Positions 38,001 to 48,225 of a stretch of DNA of 64,000 nucleotides are shown here, piece by piece. Source of the stretch: Nocardia anaemiae NBRC 100462 (GTDB lineage: Bacteria > Actinomycetota > Actinomycetes > Mycobacteriales > Mycobacteriaceae); NCBI RefSeq assembly GCF_001612725.1, contig NZ_BDAZ01000008.1:248001-312000 (forward strand), written 5' to 3'. The notes below the pieces were generated by a model that did not search any database, was not told where the DNA came from, and saw only the letters and a program-made list of their open reading frames with translations. Position 1 is the stretch's first letter, and every line of letters begins with the position of its first letter. The translations under genes were made by a program, and so were the position numbers.

Positions 38001-39377
38001 CTACACCGCGGCGACGCGCTTGGCCAAGTCATCGGCCAGTTGCTGAGCTTGCACCGGGTCGGTGGCCTCGACCATCACTCGAACAAGTTGCTCGGTTCCA
38101 CTGGGGCGCAGCAAGATTCGCCCGGAATCCCCGAGCACGCGCTCGGCTTCCTGCACCGCCTCGCGGATCTCGGGCGCCGCGGCAACCGTCGCCTTGTCGG
38201 TGACCGGAACGTTCACCAGCACCTGCGGCACCGTCTGCAGCACCGCAGCCAGATCGGCTAATGTGCGGCGAGTCTGGGCCATCCGAGCCATCAGTTTCAA
38301 TCCGGTCAGGATGCCGTCGCCGGTAGTGCCGTAGTCGGGGAAAACCACATGTCCGGATTGTTCGCCGCCGAGGTTGTAGCCGCCGCGCCGCAACTCCTCG
38401 AGGACATACCGGTCGCCGACAGCGGTGGTGCGCAAGATAATTCCCGCTTCGCGCATCGCGATATGCAGCCCCAGATTACTCATGACCGTGGCGACCAGGG
38501 TGTTCTGGACCAGCGAACCGGTCTCGTGCATGGCGAGCGCGAGAATGGCCAGAATCGCGTCACCGTCGACGATGGCGCCGTCGGCATCGACGGCCAGCGT
38601 GCGGTCCGCATCGCCGTCGTGTGCGATGCCGAGGTCAGCGCCGTGTTCGCGCACCGCGTGCTGAATTTGTTCGAGATGGGTCGAGCCGCAACCATCATTG
38701 ATATTGAGGCCGTCCGGTTCGGCATTGATCGCGATGACCGTCGCACCTGCGGCGCGGTAGGCCGCGGGGCCGACCTCGGAGGCCGCGCCATGCGCGCAAT
38801 CGACGACGACGGTCAGCCCGGACAGATCCTGTCCGGTCGCCTCGACCAGATGCTCGACGTACCGCTCGTGCGTGCCCGCCTCGCTGTACTGATCCGGGAT
38901 CACCCGCCCGTGATCGCGGGCGCCCGAAGCGTTCAGCACGCGACCGATTCCGGCGCCGATCGGCCGCAGCGTCGCGCCTTCGGCGATCAATGCCTCGATC
39001 CGGTCCTCGACCGCGTCGTCGAGCTTGTGCCCACCGGCCGCGAAGATCTTGATTCCGTTGTCCGGCATGGGGTTGTGCGAGGCCGAGATCATTACGCCGA
39101 GGCAGGCGTCGTACAGACCGGTCAGGTACGCCACGGCTGGGGTCGGAAGTACGCCTACCGAAAGCACATTCACGCCCGCGGCGGTCAGACCGGCGGTGAC
39201 CGCGGCCTCGAGCATCTCACCGCTGGCGCGTGGATCGCGACCGACCACGGCGAGCGCGCGCTCCTTGCCGCGACTCAGGACCTGCGCGGCGGCACCGGAA
39301 ACCCGCAGCGCCAGTTCCGGACTCAGTGATTCATTGGCAAGCCCACGGACTCCGTCGGTGCCGAACAAACGTCCCAT
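38001..39377 (-). CDS. glmM: Phosphoglucosamine mutase
   Basis: A 458-aa enzyme interconverting glucosamine-6-phosphate and glucosamine-1-phosphate, between GlmS and GlmU. ATG 39377 ([15 protein letters not shown]) gives family length; ATG 39392 or 39389 are possible. The phosphoserine loop [13 protein letters not shown], the Mg2+ site AHDGDADR, the sugar-binding GGEQSGH and the phosphate-binding [12 protein letters not shown] are all present. The last usually reads RPSGTEP, so Gln for Pro is a small oddity. The gene lies 243 bp downstream of rpsI, separated by a strong hairpin. Confidence 0.96.
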   Translation of the reverse strand: MGRLFGTDGVRGLANESLSPELALRVSGAAAQVLSRGKERALAVVGRDPRASGEMLEAAVTAGLTAAGVNVLSVGVLPTPAVAYLTGLYDACLGVMISASHNPMPDNGIKIFAAGGHKLDDAVEDRIEALIAEGATLRPIGAGIGRVLNASGARDHGRVIPDQYSEAGTHERYVEHLVEATGQDLSGLTVVVDCAHGAASEVGPAAYRAAGATVIAINAEPDGLNINDGCGSTHLEQIQHAVREHGADLGIAHDGDADRTLAVDADGAIVDGDAILAILALAMHETGSLVQNTLVATVMSNLGLHIAMREAGIILRTTAVGDRYVLEELRRGGYNLGGEQSGHVVFPDYGTTGDGILTGLKLMARMAQTRRTLADLAAVLQTVPQVLVNVPVTDKATVAAAPEIREAVQEAERVLGDSGRILLRPSGTEQLVRVMVEATDPVQAQQLADDLAKRVAAV

Positions 39378-39471
39378 ACCCTCGCCCATCATCGGTGGAT
39401 CCGCGGCGTACCCCAAGGCGACCGTCTCTGCGACCGGTAAATGCCCCGCGAATGCCTCGAGTTCATACAGC

Positions 39472-39512
39472 ACGAGAGCAGGCGCCCAGCGGTGCTGGGA
39501 GCCTGCTCTCGT
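39472..39512 (-). terminator. Strong hairpin between rpsI and glmM
   Basis: A 12-bp perfect outer stem (39472-39483 and 39501-39512), one mismatch, a 6-bp inner stem and a 3-nt loop form a near-perfect hairpin. It lies 109 bp downstream of the rpsI stop. There is no T run. It may terminate or attenuate the rplM-rpsI transcript before glmM. Confidence 0.65.
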
Positions 39513-39620
39513 ACAGGTGCCCCGTCGACCGTACCGTCTCGTTGCCATCCCTCGCAGGGGCAATGAGGACGTCTCCGACACCCCCAGGGTGCCGGATGAC
39601 GGCGGCCGACGTAGCCAAAA

Positions 39621-40117
<497 letters not shown>

Positions 40118-40121
<4 letters not shown>

Positions 40122-40561
40122 TGGGCCACCTGCTTGATCTCGAACGGAATGGGCTGCTGGGCGGCGTGCGGATGCGTCGGGCCCGCGTAGACCTTCAGCT
40201 TGCCCGCGATGGCATTGCCGAGCTTGTTCTTCGGGATCATGCCCTTGACGGCCTTCTCCACGAGACGATCGGGGCGCGACTCCAACACCTGACCGACAGT
40301 GCGCGACTTGAGGCCGCCCGGGTGTCCGCTGTGGTGGTGGATCAGCTTGTCGGCCTTCTTGTTGCCGGAGATGGCAACCTTGTCGGCGTTGATGATGATG
40401 ACGAAGTCGCCGCCATCGAAGTTGGGCGCGTAGGTCGGCTTGGTCTTGCCGCGCAGCAGATTCGCTGCCTGGACGGCGAGACGGCCGAGCACTACGTCAG
40501 TGGCGTCGATGACGTACCACTTACGGGTCACGTCACCCGCCTTGGGGCTGTACGTAGGCAC
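40118..40561 (-). CDS. rplM: Large ribosomal subunit protein uL13
   Basis: A 147-aa protein. GTG 40561 ([20 protein letters not shown]) has AGGGAA six bases upstream and gives the same length as M. tuberculosis L13. The L13 signature region [16 protein letters not shown] is near the C-terminus. It heads the rplM-rpsI operon. In M. tuberculosis esxT follows directly upstream; here a 15-kb insertion lies in between. Confidence 0.97.
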
Positions 40562-40706
40562 AGTGGTTCCCTGTCTGTAGTCGGTGTTGCCAGCCACGGC
40601 GTGCGGTCGAGTGAGTTCCCGGCGGCCGGTGGAGACCCGGGGCTCGACATACGTTCACACGCCAACGGGCAACGATACCAGCCATGCCGCAGCGGTATGA
40701 AACCGG

Positions 40707-42536
40707 TCAGATCTCGGTCGGCGGCCCGTGGTCGATGGCGCCGGGCGGGCCGGGAACCACATAGCGGGGGACGTCGATGCTCGGCTGCGCGCACTCCGCG
40801 CCCGCGGCGCCGAAGTCGCCTTGTGCCGACACCAGACCCGGGTCGAATCCGCGAGCCGCGGCAATTCCTTCACGCTGCTCATTGGTGACGTACGGGGTCA
40901 ATGGGCAGGACACCGGCGTCCCCGCGACCGAAGCGGCCAGTTCGACCCGGTCACCACCGGACGGCACGGCCATCGCGGCCAGTGCGGCGGCACCGGCCAC
41001 CGCCTGCGCGCCGAACAACTTGCCCCAGCGCTTGCCCTTGCGCGGTTTGTCTTCGTCGTCCGATTCGGACGGATGCCACTGCGAACTGCCCTGCGGCGGT
41101 TGGTCCTGCGGTGGCTGGTACGGACCGCGCGGACCCAGCGGCGGCGGCGGTCCCTGTGGCGTTGGGGGCCGACCGATAACGCTGGGCCGCTGCTCGTCCG
41201 GATACTGCCCCGGCGGGCGAGTGAATCGGCTACCCAGCTCGGCGAGGTTCGGCGGCAAGGGTTCCCGGCCGACCCGCGTGGTCGGCTCCTCACCTGTCGG
41301 CTCGGTCGACGGCTGCACGGTCGGATATCCGGGCCCGTATTGAACCACCGGCGGATGCGACTGTCCGGCCTCGCGGTGAGCCTGCCCATGTCCCTGCCCT
41401 TGATCAGGCCGGACCTGCCCTTGATCAGAACGGACCGGTCCTTGCTCGGGACGCCCTTGCTCGGAACGAGACGGCACATGCAACGCCTCGGCCTGCCGCT
41501 GCGCCGATAACGCCTGCGCGGCCTCAACCTGCCGCTGTGCCGAAAGCGCCTGCGCGGCCTCAACCTGCCGCTGCGCCGAAAGCGCCTGCTGCTGTGCCGA
41601 TTCGGCCTGATACTGCGCGGACTCCATCTGCCGCGCCCGCGGCGGCGGTGTCGGCTCGGCATGCCTGCCCGCCGACTCCGGCTCACCGTTCTCGTTATCG
41701 GTCACCAGCAGGTGCGAGGCTCCGAGCACCAGCGCGTGCATCGGGTGATCGGCCACATGCAATCGATGCCCGAGATGGTTCTGGAAGGCCAACCGCAGCG
41801 CGTCGTTGAAGCAGACATTGCCGGACAGCAGCACCGTCGAGGTGTCCGCGCCGATCGAGCGGGCCGCGGCCATCACCTCGATCACCACATTGTCGGCCGA
41901 ACGCGCATCGCGCATGGCCTCCGCGGTGACCGGCACGTCGACCGATTCGGTCGGCTGCTCATCGTCGCCGTGCACCGCGACCACCAGCATGGTCCGTCCG
42001 TCGGAGTACACCCCGGTCGCGCCGATGCCGCGGGAATTGCGATCGTCCGGGGAACGCACCAGCCCGAGCGCACGCACATATCCGGACAGCGCGACACTTT
42101 CCGGCAGCGGTTCGACCGTGACGTCCAGCCGCTCGACCAGGTCGACGTACACATCGACCTTCGCGTCCGGCCAGCCGTCCGGGAACGGCAGCGCGACCAG
42201 ATCCGGTTTACCGCGCAGATATTTGCCGACGGCCGCGAGCGGGTTGTACATGCGGGCACGGAAGACCAGTTCGGCGGGCCAGGTCGCACCGGCCACCACG
42301 ATCTGCGGATGGCCGAGGATGTCGCGCACATCGGCGATCGCCATCCCGAGATCCGGCCGCTGCCGCTCCATTCCGGCGGTATGCAGCCCGCCCGACGAAT
42401 CCGCCAGCAGATATGCGGGCGGCGTGTATGTACCTTCTACCTGCACGGGACGGATCGGTGTCCCACCGCCGCCCGCGGCAACGGACACCACATCCCACCC
42501 GAGATGTACTGCCCCAACTCGCACCGTCACAGGCAT
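40707..42536 (-). CDS. Hsp70-fold membrane protein with repeat linker
   Basis: A 609-aa protein. The first 280 residues look like a divergent actin/Hsp70-type domain: RVGAVHLGWDVVSVAAGGG at the start, VGATWPAE-like and VLLSGNVCFNDALRLAFQ later. A long linker, about residues 290-500, contains three copies of a 12-residue repeat (LSAQRQVEAAQA) and Gln/Pro/Gly-rich runs. One hydrophobic helix (GAQAVAGAAALAAMAVP) lies at about 508-524, followed by an 85-residue exported domain with two Cys. It lies 64 bp downstream of the FHA-ABC exporter gene and is likely co-transcribed. Similarity to type VII secretion-associated proteins is suspected. Confidence 0.75.
   Translation of the reverse strand: MPVTVRVGAVHLGWDVVSVAAGGGGTPIRPVQVEGTYTPPAYLLADSSGGLHTAGMERQRPDLGMAIADVRDILGHPQIVVAGATWPAELVFRARMYNPLAAVGKYLRGKPDLVALPFPDGWPDAKVDVYVDLVERLDVTVEPLPESVALSGYVRALGLVRSPDDRNSRGIGATGVYSDGRTMLVVAVHGDDEQPTESVDVPVTAEAMRDARSADNVVIEVMAAARSIGADTSTVLLSGNVCFNDALRLAFQNHLGHRLHVADHPMHALVLGASHLLVTDNENGEPESAGRHAEPTPPPRARQMESAQYQAESAQQQALSAQRQVEAAQALSAQRQVEAAQALSAQRQAEALHVPSRSEQGRPEQGPVRSDQGQVRPDQGQGHGQAHREAGQSHPPVVQYGPGYPTVQPSTEPTGEEPTTRVGREPLPPNLAELGSRFTRPPGQYPDEQRPSVIGRPPTPQGPPPPLGPRGPYQPPQDQPPQGSSQWHPSESDDEDKPRKGKRWGKLFGAQAVAGAAALAAMAVPSGGDRVELAASVAGTPVSCPLTPYVTNEQREGIAAARGFDPGLVSAQGDFGAAGAECAQPSIDVPRYVVPGPPGAIDHGPPTEI
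41484..41602 (-). repeat. 36-bp in-frame tandem repeat
   Basis: Two nearly identical 36-bp units (41511-41546 and 41547-41582) are flanked on both sides by partial copies. They encode the LSAQRQVEAAQA repeat in the linker of the Hsp70-fold membrane protein. Such in-frame tandem units are prone to length variation between strains. Confidence 0.85.
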
Positions 42537-42600
42537 AAGTGTGCCTGTTGCGCGAGCGACATGCTCACCGCCTCCGGTGAGAAGCCGCTCGAGCAGGGCA

Positions 42601-45237
42601 TCACGCGTTCGACTTCCGCAACCGCAACCGGCGCCAGGTGATAATCGCCAACACCACGGTTATCGCGACGAGCAGGCCGATATCGAGATACCAGACATTC
42701 GGCTCGTGCTTCCACAACGCATCGGGTTGCGCATTGGCGAACAGTGTCCGAATATCCACCGTCGACGCCCCGGCCGCATATCCCCATCGTGACGGGAACA
42801 ACCACGAAATCTGCTCGAGTACCACCCGGTTGGTCACCGGAATCAAGCCGCCCGCCATGACCAGCTGGACCATGATCATCACCACCAGCATCGGCATGAC
42901 CTGCTCGTTGGACCTCGCCAGACTGGACAGCAACAGGCCGAAGACCACACAGCACACCGCGGTCAACGCGATATCGAGATAGAGCTCGGCGGGCCCGTTC
43001 GGAATCACCGCACCCTCCAGTGGCGGCTTCTTACCGACCAGCGTGATGCCGACCAGCACCGCCGCCTGCAGAAACGCGGTAATGCTGAACACCGCGATCT
43101 TGGCGAGCAGATACGCCGAGGGCAGCAGCCCGACCGCGCGCTCGCGATAGAAGATGGTGCGCTCGCCGACCAGATCGCGCACGGTCAGCGTGGATCCCAT
43201 GAAGCAGGCGCCCAGAATCAACACGACGAGCAGCTGCTGGGTCTCGCTGCCACCGGACGGGACGAACAGCACTTGGTTGCCGCTCTGCACCTGCTCCAAT
43301 GGACCGCTCTGGAAACCGTTGCTGCCCGGCACGACCAGCGACAACGCGCCGAGAATGAAGGGCAGGATCACCAGGAACGCCAGGTAACCGCGGTCGGCGA
43401 AAATCAACCGCACCTGCCGTCGCGCCAGGGTGGAGAACTGCTTGGCGCGCCCGGATTGCGGTGGACTGCCCGCCGACCCCTGCCGCGGCGGTGCGGGCGG
43501 TGGCGGCGGTGGCGCGAAGGCCAGCCTGGACCGATACGCCGCGAAGGCCTGATCCGGGTTCGCGGCGACCCGCCCGAAGATCTCGGCCCAGTCGCTGGTG
43601 CCCATGACCGCGCCGACACTGGCCGGATGACCGCAGAAGGCGGTCTTGCCGCCGGGCGCGAGCAGCAGCACCTGATCACACATGTCCAGGCAGGCCACCG
43701 AGTGCGTGACCACGATGACGGTGCGCCCGGCATCGGCCAGCTCGCGCAGCATCGTCATCACCTGACGATCCAGTGCCGGATCCAGACCCGAGGTCGGTTC
43801 GTCCAGGATCAGCAGCGACGGACCGGTGAGCAGTTCCAGCGCCACCGAGGCGCGCTTGCGCTGACCGCCGGAGAGCCGGTCGACCCTGGTGTCGGCGTGT
43901 TCGGTGAGCGAAAGTTCTTTCAGCACACCGTCGATCACCTGCTGCCGGTCGGCCTTCGAGTTGTCCGGCGGCAGTCGCAGTTCGGCGGCGTAGCCGAGGG
44001 CCTGGCGCACGGTGAGCTGACGGTGCAGCACATCGTCCTGCGGCACCATGCCGATGCGGGAACGCAGCGCCTCGTATTCGGCATGCAGATTGCGGCCTTC
44101 GAAGGTGACCACACCGCCGGAGGGATGCGTGGTGCCCGCGATCAATTTCGACAGCGTCGATTTGCCCGCGCCGGAGGGTCCGATGAGTGCGGTGAGCGTG
44201 CCACGCCCCGCCTGCATATTCACATCGACGAGCAACTGCTTATTGCCCTCGACGGTGAACCCGACGCCGTGCACGTGCAGCCCCTGCTCGGCGACCGGCT
44301 TCTGCCGATGCACCAGCGTGCCCTGCTGGACGACGAAGTCGATATTGCCGATGGTGATGATGTCGCGCTCACGCAGCACCGTGCGCTGCTCGCGACGGCC
44401 GTTGACGAAGGTGCCGTTGGCCGAGCCGAGATCCTCGATGGTCAGACCCTCGGATGCCGCGACCAGACGCGCGTGCTTGCGCGAGGCCAGCGGATCGTTG
44501 ACGACGATCTGATTATCGGAGGTACGACCGATATTGAGCCCGCCGGGCGGCAGACGGTCGCCCCTGGCGATCGGCGCGGTGGACGGGCGGGAGCGGACCG
44601 GCGGCAGCATCGAGGTATCGGCCTTGAAGGTCATATTGACGTTCGGCTGCTGCGGTTGGGAAGGCGGTGGCTGCTGGACCTGCGGCTGCGAAGGTGGTTG
44701 TGCGGGTTGGTGTTGCGGGCGCTGCTGAGACGGCGGCTGTGAAAATGGTTGCGGTGGCTGCTCCGGACGCTGCTGGGGCTGCGGCTGTGAAAATGGTTGC
44801 GGTGGCAGCTCCGAACGCTGCTGGGGCTGCGGTGTCCGTCGCGGATGCTGGTACCCGGGCGGCACCGACGACTGCGGTTGCGACTGGGACGGCGGTTGCG
44901 CCGCGGGTGGCTGCTGCGGCCGTGGCGTCGCGGGCAGCAGATGCAATAGCGGACCGCTGATCGCATCACCGAGGCGCACCTGCGTCGGCCGATTGATCGG
45001 CACCGGCTGACTCAACCGCCGCGCGTCCACGAAAACGCCGTTGGTGCTGCCGTTGTCGGTGAGTACCCAGCTGTTGCCCTGCCAGGCTAGCGTCGCATGC
45101 ACCCGCGAGACCAGCGGACTGTCCACGAACAGCGTCACTTCCGGTGCGCGACCCATCGTGACCTGTTGATTCGAATCGAAGACCCGTTCGGTTCCATCAT
45201 GGCGCACGGTGATGGTCTGCGCCCCCGGTAAAGACAT
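42601..45237 (-). CDS. FHA-FHA-ABC exporter (Rv1747-like)
   Basis: An 878-aa fusion. FHA domain 1 (about residues 20-100) has VTMGRAPEVTLFV and SRVHATL with NGSTNGVFVD. A Gln/Pro-rich linker of about 110 residues follows. FHA 2 (about 225-305) has LNIGRTSDNQIVVND and GSANGTFVNG. The ABC ATPase has GPSGAGKST at about residue 351, LSGGQRKR and LLILDEPTSGLDP. The C-terminus is an ABC-2 permease with about six helices from residue 615. M. tuberculosis Rv1747 has this layout, is phosphorylated by PknF, and affects cell-wall glycolipids. A PknF-like kinase lies 8 kb away here. The ATG at 45237 is divergent from the metallopeptidase gene. Confidence 0.93.
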   Translation of the reverse strand: MSLPGAQTITVRHDGTERVFDSNQQVTMGRAPEVTLFVDSPLVSRVHATLAWQGNSWVLTDNGSTNGVFVDARRLSQPVPINRPTQVRLGDAISGPLLHLLPATPRPQQPPAAQPPSQSQPQSSVPPGYQHPRRTPQPQQRSELPPQPFSQPQPQQRPEQPPQPFSQPPSQQRPQHQPAQPPSQPQVQQPPPSQPQQPNVNMTFKADTSMLPPVRSRPSTAPIARGDRLPPGGLNIGRTSDNQIVVNDPLASRKHARLVAASEGLTIEDLGSANGTFVNGRREQRTVLRERDIITIGNIDFVVQQGTLVHRQKPVAEQGLHVHGVGFTVEGNKQLLVDVNMQAGRGTLTALIGPSGAGKSTLSKLIAGTTHPSGGVVTFEGRNLHAEYEALRSRIGMVPQDDVLHRQLTVRQALGYAAELRLPPDNSKADRQQVIDGVLKELSLTEHADTRVDRLSGGQRKRASVALELLTGPSLLILDEPTSGLDPALDRQVMTMLRELADAGRTVIVVTHSVACLDMCDQVLLLAPGGKTAFCGHPASVGAVMGTSDWAEIFGRVAANPDQAFAAYRSRLAFAPPPPPPAPPRQGSAGSPPQSGRAKQFSTLARRQVRLIFADRGYLAFLVILPFILGALSLVVPGSNGFQSGPLEQVQSGNQVLFVPSGGSETQQLLVVLILGACFMGSTLTVRDLVGERTIFYRERAVGLLPSAYLLAKIAVFSITAFLQAAVLVGITLVGKKPPLEGAVIPNGPAELYLDIALTAVCCVVFGLLLSSLARSNEQVMPMLVVMIMVQLVMAGGLIPVTNRVVLEQISWLFPSRWGYAAGASTVDIRTLFANAQPDALWKHEPNVWYLDIGLLVAITVVLAIITWRRLRLRKSNA
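44735..44830 (-). repeat. 48-bp in-frame tandem repeat
   Basis: Two adjacent 48-bp units (44735-44782 and 44783-44830) differ at only a few bases. They encode a Gln/Pro-rich 16-residue repeat (QPQQRPEQPPQPFSQP) in the linker between the FHA domains of the exporter. A degraded third copy lies just to the left. Confidence 0.85.
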
Positions 45238-45344
45238 GCAGCGGATACTATTCCATCACCCGGACTTCGGCGGTGCCCCCGATGCGCCTTTTGCCCCGAT
45301 CCGGAGACCGTTATGAACGTGCGACCGGCCGACTAGGGGGAGCC

Positions 45345-46790
45345 TTGCCGAAACTCCGAGCGACCGCAGTCATTGCCGCAGCACTGTGCGTAATCGCGAT
45401 GTTGCCGGGCTGTACTCGCGCGGTGCACGGTCGAGCGGTTTCGGTCTACGACGATCCGTTCAAGGTCGCTGGTCTGCCGACGACGAGCGGTCCGAGTGGT
45501 CCGCGCGAGGGCGTCCCCGATAGCTCGCTCACCGCGGTCAACGGGGACAGCGGCGAAGTGGATGCCCTGGCGCTCAACGCGATCGAGGATATTCAGACAT
45601 ATTGGCGCGCGGAATACAGCAAGGACTTCGACGGTGAATTCAAGCCGGTCGACAAGCTGATCTCCTGGAGTGCCAAGGCGCCACGCAGCCAGGCGCTCGA
45701 ATTCTGCAAGGAGTCCACCTATCACCTGGTGAATGCCGCCTACTGCCGTCTGGACAATTCGATCGGTTGGGACCGCTCGGTGCTGTTGCCGACGATCGAG
45801 GACACCTTCGGCAAGATGGCCGTAATCATGGTGCTCGCCCACGAATACGGACACGCCATCCAGACCATGGCGAAAATCGTGCAGGCGAAGGATCCGGTGA
45901 TCGTCAAGGAGCAGCAGGCCGACTGCTTCTCGGGTGCGTTCATTCGCCACGTGGCCGAAGGCAAATCCAAGCACTTCACCATCAATACCTCCGATGGCCT
46001 GAATTCGGTGCTGGCCGCGACGGTCGCCATTCGGGACTCGAATCCGGATGATCCCGAGAGCGTGCACGGTTCGGCATTCGAGCGGGTCACGGCCGTGCAG
46101 ATCGGCTTCACCGATGGCCCGAAGGCGTGCAAAGCAATTGATATGCACGAGATCGAGCGCCGCCGCGGCAATTTGCCGCAGAGCTTCAAGGATGATCCCG
46201 GCCACGGTGAGAATCCGATCGACAAGGACAGTCTGATCGAGCTCAGCAAGGCACTCGCGGTAATCCTGCCGCTGAAGCAGACGCCGACCTACGACTACTC
46301 CGGCGCGAAGATCGACTGCAAGAACGGCGTTGCCACACCGCCGGTTTCGTATTGTCCCGCCAAGAACACCATCGCGACCGATGTGCCCGCGCTCGCCCAG
46401 CGCGGCACCTCCAATGCCGATGACAATGATCCGTTACCGCTCAAGGTGACCGGCGATTACAACGGCTACGTCGTCTTCATTTCGCGCTATACCCTCGCCG
46501 TGCAGCAGAGCAACGGTCAGCAGCTCGTCGGGGCGAAGACCGGATTGCGCGCGGCCTGCCTGTCGGGCGTGGTCACCGGCAAGCTCGCGCAACCGGGGCG
46601 AACCCAGGCCCAGGGCGATATCGTCTTGGCCGCAGGCGATCTCGACGAGGCGGTCTCCGGCCTGCTGGCCGACGGGCTCGCGGCCAGCGATGTCGAGGGC
46701 AAGACCGTGCCGAGTGGATTCTCCAGGGTGGACGCGTTCCGCGCCGGGGTACTCAACGGCGAGCACACCTGTACATCGCGTTATTCCTGA
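45345..46790 (+). CDS. Neutral zinc metallopeptidase lipoprotein
   Basis: A 481-aa exported protein. TTG 45345 follows AGGGGGAG and starts the signal peptide LPKLRATAVIAAALCVIAMLP, whose lipobox Cys is in LPGC. The peptidase motif HEYGH lies in VLAHEYGHAIQTM at about residue 166. EQQADCFSGAFIRH supplies the third zinc ligand (Glu), as in the YpfJ/neutral zinc metallopeptidase family. The C-terminal 150 residues have two or more Cys for disulfides and are not recognised. It is divergent from the FHA-ABC exporter, and its stop directly abuts the convergent FHA/zinc-ribbon gene. Confidence 0.85.
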   Translation: MPKLRATAVIAAALCVIAMLPGCTRAVHGRAVSVYDDPFKVAGLPTTSGPSGPREGVPDSSLTAVNGDSGEVDALALNAIEDIQTYWRAEYSKDFDGEFKPVDKLISWSAKAPRSQALEFCKESTYHLVNAAYCRLDNSIGWDRSVLLPTIEDTFGKMAVIMVLAHEYGHAIQTMAKIVQAKDPVIVKEQQADCFSGAFIRHVAEGKSKHFTINTSDGLNSVLAATVAIRDSNPDDPESVHGSAFERVTAVQIGFTDGPKACKAIDMHEIERRRGNLPQSFKDDPGHGENPIDKDSLIELSKALAVILPLKQTPTYDYSGAKIDCKNGVATPPVSYCPAKNTIATDVPALAQRGTSNADDNDPLPLKVTGDYNGYVVFISRYTLAVQQSNGQQLVGAKTGLRAACLSGVVTGKLAQPGRTQAQGDIVLAAGDLDEAVSGLLADGLAASDVEGKTVPSGFSRVDAFRAGVLNGEHTCTSRYS

Positions 46791-48083
46791 TCAGCCGAAA
46801 GGTGGCGGCGCGGCGGGTTCGAATCGCAGCACCCGGTTGCCGATCATGATTTCGGTGCCGGGTATCAGGCCCATCGGCTGGTTGGGTGGTAGGCGGATCC
46901 AGTCACGGTAACCGGGTAGGCGGGTGCGGGTGCCATTGGTGGAACCCCGATCCACCAGGGACACATCCCAATTCACCAGCAGCACCTCGGCGTGCGCGCG
47001 GGACATGCCGCCCGAGGAGTCCTCGACCTTCAACGGCACCATGCCGCGGCGAGCCTGTTCGGAATGTTCCGGATCGCGGCCAAGGACCGCGTCCGCGGCC
47101 AGCATGTAGGTCATGCCGTCGTCGAGGACCAGCATGCCGAGCGGCGGGCGGACCACCTCGATGAGCTGCTGCGTCTGATCCACCGGCATCCCGCAGACCG
47201 TGCAGAACGCCGAACGCGGATCACTGGGATGTGCACGCGCGCACTTGAATCCCATCACCTTGACGGTCAGCGCGGTGGCCTTCGCGGTGGCCTCCAGCCT
47301 GCGCTGCAGATCCGGATCCGGGCGCGGGGCCGGATTGGTGCCGCCCATTTGGGTCGGCGCATGATGCGGGTCGACCGGTTGCTGTTCCTGGACCGAATCG
47401 AGCATCGCGGTCGAGGCACGGGTCTCGGTCAGTTGTGGTTCGGGCTCCGACTGTGGTTCGGGTCGCTGAGTCGGTCCCGAATCGATGCGTGCCGTCGGCG
47501 GTGGATGCGCGCCCTCGGATCGCACCGGTTCGGATCGAGCACGCACCGCGTCGGACCAGACGATCGCACCGCCCGCCTGTGCGATCCCCTCGACCAACCA
47601 GCCGATCCCCCGCTCGGCGGGCAGATCCGGAATGCGGCCGCTGGGGTCGTCGACGAAGAGCGCGACCGCGCGCGTGGGCACCGATGCGACTCGGTCCACG
47701 GTGAAGGCCGCATCGCTGCCCCGATAGCGCTCGAGCGTTCCGTCACCGGCGAGTACCGCGGTGACCGCACCGTGCAGGAAGATCGCCACCCCACCGGTCT
47801 CGGCCGCGGACAGGATGCCGAAATCGATCGGCTCACCGGGGCTGATCCGCTCGGCGTTGGTCATTAGCCAGCGGGTCGCCGCGCGCGCGACCAGTGCGCC
47901 GGGCCCCTCCGGATGCTGTTCGGCCGCGTCTCGCACGAGCTCGGCCAGCGATTCCAGCGCGACAACGGCGGATGCGTCCGGAGTCGGACGCGCATGCCCA
48001 CGATGTGCGACGACCAACACCGCACCCGCGACCCGGGCGACGGCGTGACCTCCGACAACGACCTCAACCTGCCGATCCTTCAA
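46791..48083 (-). CDS. FHA-domain protein with zinc-ribbon-like Cys cluster
   Basis: About 430 aa. The start is uncertain: TTG 48083 has GGAAGG about ten bases upstream, while TTG 48146 is an alternative. The N-terminal 200 residues look like a PP2C-like or related alpha/beta domain (VEVVVGGHAVARVAGAVLVV, then FLHGAVTAVLAGDGTLER), but catalytic Asp motifs are not convincing. A Pro/Glu-rich linker follows. Cysteines in KCARAH and FCTVCGMPVD could bind zinc. The C-terminal FHA domain has AVLGRDPEHSEQARRG, GMSRAHAEVLL and RGSTNGTRTRLPG. FHA binds phosphothreonine, so it is a candidate partner of the nearby kinase. Confidence 0.82.
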   Translation of the reverse strand: MKDRQVEVVVGGHAVARVAGAVLVVAHRGHARPTPDASAVVALESLAELVRDAAEQHPEGPGALVARAATRWLMTNAERISPGEPIDFGILSAAETGGVAIFLHGAVTAVLAGDGTLERYRGSDAAFTVDRVASVPTRAVALFVDDPSGRIPDLPAERGIGWLVEGIAQAGGAIVWSDAVRARSEPVRSEGAHPPPTARIDSGPTQRPEPQSEPEPQLTETRASTAMLDSVQEQQPVDPHHAPTQMGGTNPAPRPDPDLQRRLEATAKATALTVKVMGFKCARAHPSDPRSAFCTVCGMPVDQTQQLIEVVRPPLGMLVLDDGMTYMLAADAVLGRDPEHSEQARRGMVPLKVEDSSGGMSRAHAEVLLVNWDVSLVDRGSTNGTRTRLPGYRDWIRLPPNQPMGLIPGTEIMIGNRVLRFEPAAPPPFG

Positions 48084-48225
48084 CGGTATCGGCCTTCCAG
48101 AGGTGCACTTCGCGGGGTCGTCGCCACATCGACAAGGGTATTGCAATCCAAGCCCTAAGGGGTCCCCCTCTCCGGCGTCCGTCCGGTAACTTCAGATGCA
48201 CATCGGGAGGAACGAGGGGCCTGTC

